NCBI RefSeq assembly: GCF_030445035.2
Contig: NC_080673.1
Span: 40,172,365-40,236,364, forward strand
Direction of reading: 5' to 3'
Source of the DNA: Dasypus novemcinctus
Taxonomy: Eukaryota > Chordata > Mammalia > Cingulata > Dasypodidae
Length of the DNA stretch: 64,000 bases
Position numbers and translations under genes: made by a program. The notes beneath the pieces are model-generated. The model was not told the DNA's origin. It did no database searches and was given only the letters and a program-made list of their open reading frames with translations. Positions 12,480 through 24,434 of this stretch are shown here, one piece after another (the first letter of the stretch is position 1; each line of letters opens with the position of its first letter).

Positions 12480-12600
12480 AAATGTTGCTGGGCAATGACT
12501 GTATTAGCTCTGTCTTAGGCATTGGGCAGCATATGACTGTGGATGAGAAGAAGTCATGCCTGCCTTCAGAGAACTTACTATTTAGGAGGTGAGACAATCA
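12480..12600. repeat. Ancient interspersed repeat, family uncertain
   Basis: The pattern TAGGCATTGGGCAGCATATG then TGCCTGCCTTCAGAGAACTT and ACTATTTAGGAGGTGAGACA is a widely dispersed mammalian repeat theme. I cannot assign the family with confidence. Confidence 0.45.
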
Positions 12601-12616
12601 AACAATAGCAGATTTG

Positions 12617-12826
12617 GGAAGCAGATGTGGCTCAAGTGGTCGAGCACCTGCCTCCCACATGGGAGGTCCTGGGTTCAGTTCCTGATGCCTCCTGAAAAAA
12701 ACAAAAACAGACAAGCAAAGCAAATGAACAAACCAACTCAGGGAAGTCAGTGTGACTCAGTGGTTGAGAGCCAGCTTCTCACACACAAGGTCCTGGGTTC
12801 AATCTCTGATACCTTAAAAAAAAAAG
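12617..12826 (+). repeat. DAS SINE, short dimeric form
   Basis: Two tRNA-like heads stand in tandem, GGAAGCAGATGTGGCTCAAG and, at about 12742, GGAAGTCAGTGTGACTCAGT, each followed by a B-box-like GGTTCA and an A-rich linker. Target duplications are not clear. Confidence 0.85.
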
Positions 12827-13619
12827 TCAGATCGCATCTAATTACAAACCATTATAGGGAATGGATGGTACTTAAACAGCAGCCAATCCATGAAAAATGG
12901 GCCTTCCCCAGAGAAGGGAATCTAGAGCCAACACAAAACAAGTCAGCCAAACAACGGCCCTTTCTCAGCAGGCCCTCCTCTACCCTCTGGTGCTGTCTGC
13001 TGGCTTCTACTTTCTCACCATGGAAACCGGCCTTCCCACAGTGTTTGCTGAAAGGGCTTGGCAGGGTTTCTCTCAGCACACGGCACCTCATCTAGAGTAA
13101 TGCACAGGGTCAGCCCGCCCTGCCTGCACGGAGTTCAAGGTGAGGACCTCCTCGGGGACAGGGAGGGCTCCGTTCCTGCTTTATCTTCGCTGTTCTGTGT
13201 TTTTTCTCTTTCCAGAACAACCGCCTCAAAGCTCGATGAGCTCATCGGCTCACCTGGGCAGGTAAGTGCAGAACCCAGATAGGGCATTAGTGGGAGTGAA
13301 CACTGCTGGGAGGAAATGATGTCATCGCTGTGCCGAGGGCAGGCGCGGCAAGTCCCTCAGCGACCCATCCTTCCCACAGCTCGTTCAGCATTTGCGCTGA
13401 CCGCGACACGCCCAGGAGCCCCTGTGCAGTGTGGGTATAAGGTGTTGCTGTCAATGGTTTTCTTGGAACCCAAAGACCCATAAAATTGCTGACTATTTAT
13501 AGCAATGGTCAAGGTTTACGGCAATTACTTTCCTGAGCCAGTGGTATGAACAATACAAGTGTCAGTGACTCTCAGAGGAGCTCATGTCAAGAGGGGCTTA
13601 TGCCACTGATGTCCCAAAT
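12827..13619. other. Unassigned intergenic DNA
   Basis: No gene or named repeat is recognised here. Confidence 0.5.
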
Positions 13620-13870
13620 CCTGCATGGTCCATATGGCTTTTATTATTAAAGTATAATATACATACCTATAGAAGGTGCACATATCAGAGGGTGAATTTT
13701 CACAAATTGTGTCTGCACATATTATCAGGACCCTGATCAAGAAACAGAATATCCTGACACCTGAAGCCCCGTGTCCCTGTCTGGTCGCTACCTACCTTCC
13801 AAAGGTAAACACTATCCTGACTTCCAGCAGCATAGACTAGTTTTGCATCCCCAGTTTTAACCCTATTAGC
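13620..13870 (-). mobile_element. L1 3' UTR-like fragment
   Basis: The plus strand reads TAAAGTATAATATACATACC, GAAGGTGCACATATCAGAGG, GTGAATTTTCACAAATTGTG and GATCAAGAAACAGAATAT, which is the antisense pattern of the 3' UTR of older L1 subfamilies. Confidence 0.65.
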
Positions 13871-14790
13871 ATCAGGGTCAGTGGGTGTCAGCAGACAAGA
13901 ACATCTGTGCTAGCTGAAATTTACCAGATTAAGCTTTAAGAAATCCCTTCCTCAGATGGATTGTTTGTACCACCAGTTCCATCTATTACTAGACTGAGAT
14001 GCCACTTGAGGATCTAGATCATCTTTCCAGGAGGCCAGTTTAGTGACCAGCAGAGTAAAGAAGGAAACAAATAGGCAACATTTTTTCTGATGGCTGTGTT
14101 TGTATTCAGGGTGCATCTACAGCCAAATATCATTCAGGGTTAGTGCCTGAGAAGAATATGACATAGTTTAACACTACTTGGTTCTAATATGCCACCTGTC
14201 ACTGAGGATTAAAGCTCTTTTGAAATATTAGCTATCTTGACCCCACTGCACTCTAGAGATAAGCAGGTGACAGGATACAGTCCCATAAAATCCCACCATG
14301 AGTCAGTGGAAACCTGGAAGGGCAGCCTGCGACGCTCCGGCTCCCAGCTCATCCTGCACCACATGCCATCGGCGGGGATATTCTCAGGGGCTGCAGCTCT
14401 CTGGTAGTCACAGGTTTGAGGGGTGATGCAGATGCCTAGAACGTGCTCCTGGAACTTTCCGCCAGGAGGCCCCAATGGTGGTGACTCTCAGAGCTTGAAA
14501 CAAGTACTAGAGTGTTGGAAGCAGCCCAGCACATCACAGCCGTGCATGAGAATTGATGGTCCAGTATCCTCAAATCTCTCTTAGAACCCCTCTTTTGGAA
14601 ATTCCTTTGGCGCCCAATGACGAGTCACAGATCTTTTATCTTACAGTTGTGTCGCACTTGTGGCGAAAGATGGGTAGAAGCATGTTAGACCACCCACCCT
14701 TCTCCTCACATGTGTCCCAGTAAAAAAACAGAACCCCAGCCAACTGTCTCTAATCATATGGGAAATGTCCACAGAAGGGACTTTCCTGAT
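13871..14790. other. Unassigned intergenic DNA
   Basis: I see no named repeat or gene. The stretch has ordinary base composition. Confidence 0.5.
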
Positions 14791-15240
14791 TTATTAGTCA
14801 GGTTCTGATTCTAGGGAAACAGAATCAACAGGGGATATCCATTAATAGTATGAGATTTTATAAAATTGTCTCCCTGGACTATGGGGATGCATGAGTCCAA
14901 ATCCCCCAGGGGAGGTCACAAGCCAGGAACCCGATGAAGGTCCTTGATGAGTTCCCCAAGAGCGTCGAGCCACCCGATGTGAGATGGAGATGGGAATTAT
15001 CTCTGAACGCTGAAGTCACAGCTCCTTTTAAGGTCTTCAGCTGATTGGATGATACATCACTCACTGCTGAAGGCAATCTCGGTGGATTGTAGATGTGATC
15101 AGCCATAGATGCAATCAATTCCCTGGTGATTTAAATCTATAAAACGTCCTTGTGGTGCAGTTAGCCCAGTGCTTCCTTGACCAAACAACTGGGCACCATT
15201 ACTAGGCCAAGGTGACACAGTAGCCTGACCATTTCACCTG
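14791..15240. repeat. Ancient eutherian interspersed repeat, family not assigned
   Basis: The segment opens TTATTAGTCAGGTTCTG and GGAAACAGAATCAACAGGGG, and ends with GACCAAACAACTGGGCACCA and AGGCCAAGGTGACAC. This is a familiar repeat frame in many mammals. I do not assign it to a class from memory. Confidence 0.65.
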
Positions 15241-15289
15241 AAAAGCTCAATCAGAATTTATGGAACCTATGCACCAGGATATAGTTTTC

Positions 15290-15450
15290 ATTTTAATAAT
15301 GATCTTGAAAATTAGGCATGATCTTTCCCATTTTATAGATGGGAAACCGGGACTCAGAAAGTAAGTGACTTCCCCACTTAGCAAATAGCCCAGCTCTGAT
15401 TTGAAACAGGTCTGTCAGAGTCCAATGCCCACGCTCCCATCCGGCATCTT
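15290..15450 (-). repeat. MIR SINE fragment
   Basis: The antisense MIR core is visible on the plus strand: CCCATTTTATAGATGGGAAA, then GACTCAGAAAGTAAGTGACT. Confidence 0.75.
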
Positions 15451-16529
15451 CCTAGGTCCTCAGAAAGGCCCTACAGTGGCAACTGCAAAGCAGGGCTCTA
15501 TGAGCCGCTTCTGGGGAGCTGGTCGGAGGCCATGGGTGTAAGAAGTGAGCCAATGGAACAGAAGGGCTGGGCCGTAGTGTGGCACCAACATCCCTACCAC
15601 TCTCAACAGGAACTGCACTATTAGGGACACCAACACTTCATCCCTGATAGAAACCTGGAAGCCATCGAGTCCTCCTTTGCAGGAATGAGGAAGCAGATGC
15701 TCAGAGGAGATGTGTGAACATCCGGGCCACCCAGGACAGCACGAGGAGGCTTTGGTCCCACGAACTCCAGGTCTCTAGTCTTTCCCCGATGACTCGTGGC
15801 CTCCCTTTGCCAGTGTACTGCAGAGGTGGGGCTGAGCGCCGCTCCCCTTTTCTGACATGCCTTCTTGGGGATGGAGGACACATCTGCACTGGTGGCCTCA
15901 GGAGCCAAGGGATCTCGAGGTGACACCAGGAAGGAGTTTCTGGGCTCCAGAGTGGAGCCTCCAGGTCGTAGTGCTTCCGCTGGGCTTTGCTGACCCTGAG
16001 GGAGAGCTCTGGGTGCTCCCCTGGCCTTTCCCTGATTGAACAGTGCTTGCTACCGAGTGGAGAGCACCCTCCTTCCATCTAAGCACTGGGCAAACATTAT
16101 CTCCGAGAGAGGGATGCCTGGAATCCCCAGTGGGAGGGACAGAAACTTCTGAAGACTTCCGCCACGAGAATGAGGCCACAGGTCTTGGAAGCAAAATGCA
16201 TTTTATAGATCCAATAAATTAGACACAGCCTCGCTCTTGTTGTACTGTCAGCTGTCATGGGGCCCTGCCTTGACAGGTTAGTGACCTGCCCCGGGTGGCC
16301 CAGCCAGAGAGGGACGGTGTCAAGATGAGGACCCACCACACTGAGTCAGGCTTCTGTGGACCTTGCGGGCCTCTCTGCACCTGCCCCTCGCCCCATGGGT
16401 CTCTAAAGCCCTCTCGGCCAGCAAGTGGAGCTCAGCCAGCCCCTCTGGCCAAGGCACTCTGCCACTGAGAAGCTGCCTTCCCTGGGCTCTGGCTGAGAGT
16501 AAGTACAATGGCACATAGTACCCTGCTTC
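15451..16529. other. Unassigned intergenic DNA
   Basis: No recognised gene or repeat apart from a weak MIR-like trace near 16265-16320 (GTTAGTGACCTGCCCCGGGT). Confidence 0.45.
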
Positions 16530-16640
16530 ATTAATATTTAGTCATATCACCTTCGCAGCAGCCCTGACATTATATGTGACTATTATTCCTAGGCAGAGGT
16601 ATTAAGAAATTTAATAGGTCACCCAGCTCATAAATGGCAG
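16530..16640 (-). repeat. MIR SINE fragment
   Basis: The antisense MIR core pattern is present: AGGCAGAGGTATTAAGAAAT, then GGTCACCCAGCTCATAAATG. Confidence 0.65.
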
Positions 16641-17789
16641 AGCAGGAGGAGTCGAGCTGCCTGGGGAGGGCACAAGCCCAGTCCAGCCAGCTCCCCAGCA
16701 TCCGCTGAAATGTGTCAGGCCCTTTGCACCTCAGGGAAGTGGGGTCTCATTTGAAATGCCCTGGTGGCTGCTTCTCCTGGCTCTCAGTACCTGAGGCTTT
16801 GGCTTATGATGCTTAGGACAGGCGAGGGCAGCCTGCACGTGACTTCCCGGGAAGGAGCTGCCTCCCAGCAGGCTGGAGGGTTCACGGGGCGGTGGCGAGG
16901 TGCACGTACCTCTCCAGGCACAGCCTCGGCTGGCTCGGTGCCTGCGGCGCTCAACGTGTTCTTCACCTTTGCTCTTCATCCCTTCTCTGACCTCCCTTCC
17001 TGGATGCCCTTTGCTCTCTCCTTGGGGCCTTCGGCTGGGAGCCTTGGATGCCAAACCTGAGCAGAGGAGAGACCCAAAAGCTAAGGAGGGGCTTTGGAGA
17101 GTGGGTCTTGGATAATGTGCTCCCCTAGGGCACGGAGGATCCCCAAATCATCCTGCTTGCCTTCAAGCCCATCAGCTCACACTGCAGAGCACCCCTCGGC
17201 GTGGCTTTGCTGGGTCCTGGAGGACTCCACAGATGAAGGACCACTTCCCCAATGCACACCCACCTCAAAGGGGTCAGACATGAAAAACAACTGCTCTGCA
17301 AGCATGCAGTGAGAGCTCAAAGGTGGGAAAGAGCAACTCCAAAGCCAGGGGTCAGAGGAGAGTTTATGGAAGGAAAGAAGGCTTTGAAGGATGGTTGGGA
17401 TGCTGAGGACCATCAGTTGACACAGGCCTGAGCACCCCATTTGAGGATTCCTGAAAGCACAGTCAGCCAAACAGTCCCCTGACTCTAACTGAGAGTCTGC
17501 CATAAGGTGACAAATCCAGGGGAAATGAGCAGATTCTGTCCAGGGCAGCCGTGGCCCTCCATGCAGGAGATGCTCAGTATGTGTTCTTTGGTGGGTTGAG
17601 GATAATGCAGCTTCTTCTCACCGTTCAGGTGCAACCGGGCCTCTCAGGAGGTGGCCCCAGCAGGAGAAAAGTGGCTTTCACAGGCCCCTTGATCAAACTC
17701 AGCACCTGAGTCTGGGCAACTCACTTCAAAGGCTCAGAGTCTTCAGGGAGGAGGCAGAACTCATCCTGTAACCCAAACTGTGCTTTCGT
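16641..17789. other. Unassigned intergenic DNA
   Basis: No gene is recognised. A possible L2 tail trace lies near 17560-17600 (GGAGATGCTCAGTATGTGTT). Confidence 0.45.
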
Positions 17790-18130
17790 TTTTGCTTTGG
17801 AAAATAGAGAATAGGATTAGTTCTTCTTCCACCAGAAAGTCCCTTGCTAATCGAAGGGCATGATCCTTTTTCAGTTTAAACCATCTCAGTGGCCTCAGCT
17901 GCTCATCCTCAAGCATGGTGTCCAGACCCTTGGCTGTCCTGGTCATTCTCCTCTGCCAGAGTACAGTTCCTCAATGTTCCTCCTGAAAGGTGGATCCCAG
18001 AGCTGAGGCAGTATCCAGATGTGGACTGGCCATTTGGGCCTTGTTCTGTCGCTCCATGAATGTGGCCAAGATGTTGCCGGGCCTTTTGGCAAGCACAGGA
18101 GACCACTGACTCACAGGCCCCCCTTTCACG
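17790..18130. repeat. L3/CR1-type LINE fossil
   Basis: The order of GGTGGATCCCAGAGCTGAGG, CAGTATCCAGATGTGGACTG, CTTGTTCTGTCGCTCCATGA and TTTTGGCAAGCACAGGAGAC tracks the 3' region of the mammalian L3/CR1 LINE (the cagtattccagatgtgg theme). It is strongly diverged, as expected for this very old family. Confidence 0.65.
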
Positions 18131-19559
18131 TCTTCCATTGAAAAGTGGGGCAATTTTCACCTCCCACCAGGTCCTTGGGGTGGAAGGAGTGTGGAAACTG
18201 TCTGCAAAGCCAAGAGCTTCTTGGGAGAAAAGCTCTAGACAGAACCCATTATTACCTGGTTGGGAAAATCAGGGGCTTGGAAAGGGCTGAGAACAATTAG
18301 CACCTCATCCAGAGGCGGCTTATCTAGTGCCTCTTAAGCGCTATTGTGTGGCAGCTGAACTTGAACTTGGGAGTAGGAGGCCTTGTGGGGGTGGGGAGGC
18401 TGCTCTGCGGTCTGCGTCTCTCAGCAGTCACCAAGAAGCCTGCCCGGCAGGCAGCCCACCTCGTCCCTCTCCTCAGTGGGGATGAATCAGCTGGTGGGAG
18501 CCACTAGGTCCCTGGGAAAGAAGAAACTCAAGCTGACCGGCGAGGCTGACGCCTCCACTCAGCCACGGCTGAATGGAGGCACTGTTCTTTCTGCTGGGGC
18601 AACTTCCAAAGATAGCTCACACCTCTTTGCTGCACTTGCCCAAACTAGCAAAATGGTTCTCTTTGGAAGAGGCAAGACTGCCAAGTTCTTTCAACCTCTT
18701 TCTCAGACTGGGGGAGAGCTATTTACGGGATGGAAGTGGCCAAGAGGTGCCTGCTTCTACGCCGACAGCTTTGGAAAGAATCAGGGCCCGGTCTTCTGTC
18801 CGAGGAGGGCTTCCACACTCGGACATGGGTTGGTGGCAAGGGAGGGAAGCTGTCTCGCAGTTTCCCCTGTTCTGTCCACAGTCGGGATGCCCGTGTGTGA
18901 GCGCACACGTGGTTCCCATCTCGGCACTGAGTCAGCACCCTGGAGAGCTGCACCCCACCCCTTGCCTACCCGCTGAGGTCAGCACAGCTGCCCGCCTGCC
19001 GGGCCCCAGGACCCAGAGAGGAAAGGAACCGCAGAGCTCCCCAGAATCAAGGCCGTGGAGCGCTCTGGGGCCCCGGAGGCCCAGGGGATAGCGTTCCAAA
19101 GAGCAGCTTTGCCGACAGCTCTCACCGTGAGCACTTGGGGGTGTGGCATTGCTCAGCACTCCTGTTAGGAGCCACCTTTTCACGGACGCTAGTGTCTTCA
19201 TGAAAGGCAGCCATTGCAAGGAGACCCCAGTGAAGTGTTACTTGTAATTTTAACCTGTAGTCGTTCCAGAAGCTCAGGTGACACATTAGGAGAGACAGAG
19301 CGGCCGAGCGTTTGACTGGAGCTGCTTCTGTTTTAAGGTCCAAATTAGACCAACTCCTCAGGCTCCTACAAGGCGGCCCCCCTCCTAATCGGGCACAGAG
19401 TGCACAGGAAATGCCTCTGCACTGCTTGCTACAGGGCAAAAGGCACCTACGTGGGTCCCACAGGGTCTCTGAGAGGGGCCCAGCCCAGAGATCAGCTCAT
19501 CGCCGTTCCTCAGAGCCTCCCCACCCTCTTACCAGTCAGCCTCTGGCCTCTCGCCAGCT
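18131..19559. other. Unassigned intergenic DNA
   Basis: Two overlapping plus-strand ORFs of 197 and 172 codons occur here, but neither is recognisable and no splice or promoter pattern supports them. No named repeat is seen. Confidence 0.5.
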
Positions 19560-19700
19560 CACTGGTTCTCAACAGCAGGGTAGAAATAAATCACTGGGTA
19601 CCTGTTTAAAATGCAAATTTGGGGGCCCATCATAAAGAGTCTGCTTTGGTAGGTCTGGCTGGGACGTGGAACACCCACTGCCTTAGGTTGTGCACTGGAG
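19560..19700. mobile_element. MER5-type hAT DNA transposon fragment
   Basis: The pattern ACTGGTTCTCAACAG, AATCACTGGGTACCTGTTTA, AATGCAAATTTGGGGGCCCA and TTGGTAGGTCTGGCTGGGA follows the non-autonomous MER5 consensus in order. The fragment is diverged and incomplete. Confidence 0.65.
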
Positions 19701-22169
19701 CGTTCCACGCTGCAGGAGAGTCGATGTAACTGGGAGCTCCCTTCGGAGGTCCAGAAGCCAGGCAGAAGCTCACCGCTTGCTGTGAACGTCCTGGCTCTCA
19801 CGGCACTGGCATGGCCCAGCTACTAGCGGGCCTGGGCTCATGAGGTTACTTCACACAGCTTACCTCCCTCCCTCAACCTCTGCCACCCTCCCATCAGGGA
19901 GCCAGGAGGCTAGGGGACTGTGGCTGAATCAACCCAAATGCAGCCCCCCTCCCGGAAAATTGGAAAGAGAGGGCATGCACCCATCCGCTGGGAGGGCATG
20001 GTCTCTGTTAGGAAGGAAAAACAAGGCAGTTCCAGACATAAAAATGGCCCATGTTTCCCAGAGTTGGCCTGGGAGACTGGCGCGTCAAGAGGGGCCTTTT
20101 CTTGTCTAACAGTGGACATGACCCGTGCTCTCAAGTCTGCATCCCTTACCCTCTACTGATGCCGGGAAGTAGAGGGGCAACGTTCCTCGCACCATTGACG
20201 TTTTCCCCAAGCAACACTGCTGCAAGTGAGGTTCTCTCTGCCAGCGATGTCAGTGCTAACCCAAACTTGGGTTAAAAAGGTTTCTAATGGGCCACCCTGG
20301 GAATCTACCTATAATGCATGACTCTGGGGAAATGCTTTCTGAACTCCTCACACCTAACTGCAAGCAAACTTGGGGAGCATCATGGGCTTGTGAGTTAGGG
20401 AGTGCCTTTGTGACTCAACCCTTGAATGTTTCTGAGGAGGCCAGGGACAAACCCAGGACCCGAATCCACACTCCTGACAGGAATCTGTCCATGGGGACAT
20501 CAAGTGGCATCCTCATTGAAAGGCACCAGGCACTTTGACTCCGCAGGTCGTGCCAGGCTCCTGGTGGCCTCGGTGGGGGCCGTGGATGAATGGTCTGTGG
20601 GGGCTGCTGGGGTCTGGCCCCTTTGCAGGAGGATCCAGTTGTCCTACGTACCAACTAGGAAGCCAAGAACCCCACCGCACAGCTCTGGCCTGGAAGACAG
20701 AGAAGTCATTTCTTCAACTACAAGAATGTTACGCGTCTTCCCCGCTGTGATCCAGCGAGCCACTGGACATTTTACTGGAAGGCATTTTCAGGTGAAAAAG
20801 CCCCCAGGGAGAGGTGGCTCTGCATTATATTTTTTCCAAGGCACTGGTGGATTCAGTCTGAACTAAGCACTCTTACCCCATAGATAATGAGGAGGGTGAT
20901 TTTGCAAAACTGTCCCTTCATTTTGTTTGTACTCACGGCCCAAATAATTTTAACAAGTATTTACTGAGTGATCAGATGCAATCCATCCATTTGATCCATT
21001 ATTCAAATTTGGTTTATGTGTTTGATATTTACATGTGTTTTGGGACAAAGAGCAAAAAAAAAAACCCTTTTTTTTTTTGGCAGAACTGGGCCATGAAGCA
21101 AACATATAAAGAACAAAGAATAAAGTTTAAATTTCAATAGAAAATTCAGTAGAATTTCAAAATGTCATCATTGCCAGATGGAAGCAAGTAGAAAAAGGGC
21201 ACATCACCCTAAGAGGTAGAAGTTGTACACCTTGGGGAGTTCAATTAGTAGTTCTATGGAACGATGGAGAGATCCCTACACATGCAGAATCTAGGTGAAC
21301 AATTAGGAAAGTGTGGCTCCTTTAACTCCGTATGTATCTTCAAGAAGAGGACTGGAAATCAGGTTTCTTATGAAAGCCACAAAATTACAGGGTAAAAAGA
21401 AAACTACTTGAGACTCACTGGGGGAAAAAAGCTACTTTATTTTGTTTTTATGTCAGTATCACCTGGAACAGCCGGGATGAAGGTGCAGGGAGGGTTCTAG
21501 CATCCCAAATTGCTTATAACCCAGGCAAAACCGGGTTCTAAGTGCCCCGGGAACAAGCAGCAACTCCCAGCAGGAACATCATCTACTTACTCATCCACTG
21601 GTGTCAAGAAATCCTCTGACCCAGTGATATTCCTCTAACCCACTTTTTGGTAAAGCAGGAGAGTAGCTGGGACTAAACTTGAGATGAACTCCTGAGGTCT
21701 GAGGTGCAACCTAAGGCACAATCCCACCTTTCTTCTCAAATAAGCACCTACACTGCATTTCAAACAAAACCCTCCCTCCCCCTCTGCTCATTTCTGAGCT
21801 AGCCGCAAAGGTGAGCTGCGATTTCCCAACTGTGTCCTGAGCCAAAACGCACGAGGACACAGTAGCAGATCCAGACTTGCCGGCCCCATGGAGATGACAC
21901 AAACCTTGGCCCACAACATGGACTAATAGGAGTATGAAGTGCTGAACCCTCCACGGACGGCCCTGCATGTCAGAGGAGTGTTGGCATTCCCACTGGCCTG
22001 GCGCAGCCCATTCCAGGAGCCTTCAGTTAAATGCAGTTTGTGTACTACCAGGAAGACACTAAACTGACAGCCTAATTTTGGTTCCTGAACCTTTTGAGGA
22101 CAAGACTACTGTATCCCAACCCTTCCACACCTCCTCTTTGTGCAGGAAATTAAATACTCGCCTGCCAGG
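19701..22169. other. Unassigned DNA just downstream of FHDC1
   Basis: No gene or named repeat is recognised. The part after about 20900 is AT-rich and includes an A-run next to a T-run near 21054-21078. If the distal poly(A) signal near 21433 is used, part of this would be 3' UTR. Confidence 0.45.
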
Positions 22170-22236
22170 ATCACACAGACACATCAACAGAAAAAGCCAA
22201 GGATAAAACAAAACTCCCATAAACAGGAACTTTATT
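22170..22236 (-). terminator. FHDC1: FHDC1 poly(A) signal and downstream GU-rich element
   Basis: On the minus strand AATAAA lies at 22236-22231 (within GATTAATAAAGTTCC). A T/GT-rich stretch follows at about 22196-22170 (GTTGATGTGTCTGTGTG), the usual layout of a hexamer plus GU-rich downstream element. Cleavage would fall near 22205-22220. A further AATAAA on this strand, near 21433, could serve a longer form. Confidence 0.7.
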
Positions 22237-24434
22237 AATCTACACGTTACATAAAAGAACATATAAATGGACCATTAAATACATTCAGTTCATCTTAAAT
22301 TTGTATAGAAACTTATTTACACTTCTCCATTACATACTTAAGTTATCTTTTTTTTTCCAAGCTTACTACCAATAAAAGGTAATAAAGTGATCACCTGCTC
22401 ACACAGATGCATACATAAAAGTCTAACTAGGGCTTAGTAAACACCATCTCTCAGGAAACTCAGTTTCAGCTCATTCAAATTCTGGAGGTGCTTTCTTCTG
22501 AAAGGGCCTTTAAGTGAGGCTGAAGATGCTGGGGTTGGTTCTGAAAAACTGACTGATCCTAGGGCAGAAATAGATGCTGGGTTGTTTACAACAACTTGGA
22601 CTCTTGGAGCTGGAACGGCCAGTAGAGACACTCCCCAGGGCCAAGTCCCCCTTCTGGAGGCTGGGAAACGCAGTCTAGGGAGATTGACTTGCCATAATCA
22701 GATAGCACCAGCGAGAGAGTTGGGGACCTAGAGCTCAGTTGCCAGTCGCTCCGCGTGGGGTCCTGACCTTTCCACTACACACATTTCCCACCCACCCAGG
22801 GATGGACCCACCTGTGTTTTGAAAGTTTTTGTCTGACTGGTTAAAGGAATGACTTCTTAAGTATTTTGAGAGGGTGAAAAACAGCTCCAGGATTCCCATA
22901 AACAGCTTTGTGGACTCCTGGAAATACCTACTCAGGGCTATTTTTACAAGAGGTTTTGTGGTCTGGTGCCTTACTTCTTCAACCACAACGTTTTCCTTTT
23001 CAATTCAGCTGACTTATGGAAGTTCAAAGTTTCCAATTACTTTGGATGGGAGGCAAAATTCTACTGAAAGGAAAATGTAACATTAATTGCGTGGATTTAT
23101 CACAAATACCTATTTGTCTAAACCCATCTACCACTGCTGGATCTAAGATAAATTTTCACTAATAAATGAATAAAAATGAAAGAAGGGGAAACTTTTAAAA
23201 GTCAAAAGAGTTTCAAAAATCCTATTTCCCATTTAGAATCAGTGGGAAGTAGTGAAATGGGCTTTGGGTGGCAGAAGTATGATTTCTCCTTTCTTTTGAA
23301 TGAAGCCTGAATTTCCCCCAAGCCTTTCCTAATGATATAAATTCTTCTGAAAGCAGTTTTACTTGATTCGGCTTTTCTTAGATTTAAGAGCCACCTGTGT
23401 ACAAAGGCACAGGTCCTACATAAAAAAGCATGATGTCTCGAAGAAGAGAAAATCTCCAGGCTCCAGGTCACATCAGAAAAGAAAGAAGGGCTAGGTAGCA
23501 GACAAAGAGAAGAGGGGGCTAGGAGGAGAGAAGAAAGACGAAGTTTTGTTCTTCTCTGTAACCTTAGTGAACACAAGTCATTGTAGCCTTCGCATTGTTT
23601 TACAACAGATACACAAGTGGGAAAATGTGGCATGGGAACGAAGGGCTCAGCAGAACCATCTCTGATGGCTCTCCCATTAAGCTATGGCACTTCTTCTTAT
23701 ATTCTCACAAATCCAGCATTCTCCCAGGGGCTGCCACCCATCTCCAGGTAAGACTTAACCTGCGGCTGAAAACCCCAGCCATGCAGCCCCATGCGGCCAG
23801 CCCTCACCCAAAGTCATGTAAGGAGAAACGAGCAGGCCAGCAATTGTCCAAAGTGATGGAGTGAATCACAAAAAGCCCAAGGGTTCACAGAGAAGTCCAG
23901 TTTCCAGAAAAGGACGGTGGAGGAGGGCAGGTAGAACCCTGAGGCCAGGGAACAAAAGGAGATTAAAAAATATCTTCATATTAAGGGTATTTTTTTTCTT
24001 TTTTTCCTGGGAGGCATTTCACTCTGCAAAAGGAACCAACTAAAACATTCAATTTTTCATAATATTAAAAAAATAAGTCTTTGATATAGAAAAACTGGCC
24101 AAAAATGATTTTTACTGATTATACAAGAATGTCATCTTACACGTCCAAGTCTTTCACAGGATCTTTGTTTCGGGGAAAGGGGGTGTGCTCATAGCCACAA
24201 ACAACTCTCGAGTGTGCGAGGGAGGTCCGGGAGCCCATCATAGCGATAACGCGCATCCGGGCTCTGGATTTTGCAGCAGGAGTCAGCAGAGCAGGCTGCA
24301 CGGACCAGCAGCCCCTGAGATCCCGCGACATGACCATTAGGAGGTAGCACCAGTAGACTGCCTTCTGCGAAAGATACTTAGCGCCGCTGTCTAAACGGAC
24401 TCCAGCAGGGCAGAGTGTGTCCGACAGACACTCG
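22210..24434 (-). other. FHDC1: FHDC1 3' UTR (predicted)
   Basis: No splice site or competing gene interrupts the stretch after the stop codon. It becomes AT-rich toward its end and contains no recognisable repeat. The 3' edge is estimated from the poly(A) signal at 22231-22236, so it is good to about 20 bp if that signal is used. The UTR would be about 2.2 kb. Confidence 0.7.

Noticed and set aside
18383-19091. Two overlapping plus-strand ORFs (197 and 172 codons)
   Set aside because: They are not recognisable, have no promoter or splice context, and mutual overlap in different frames argues against coding.
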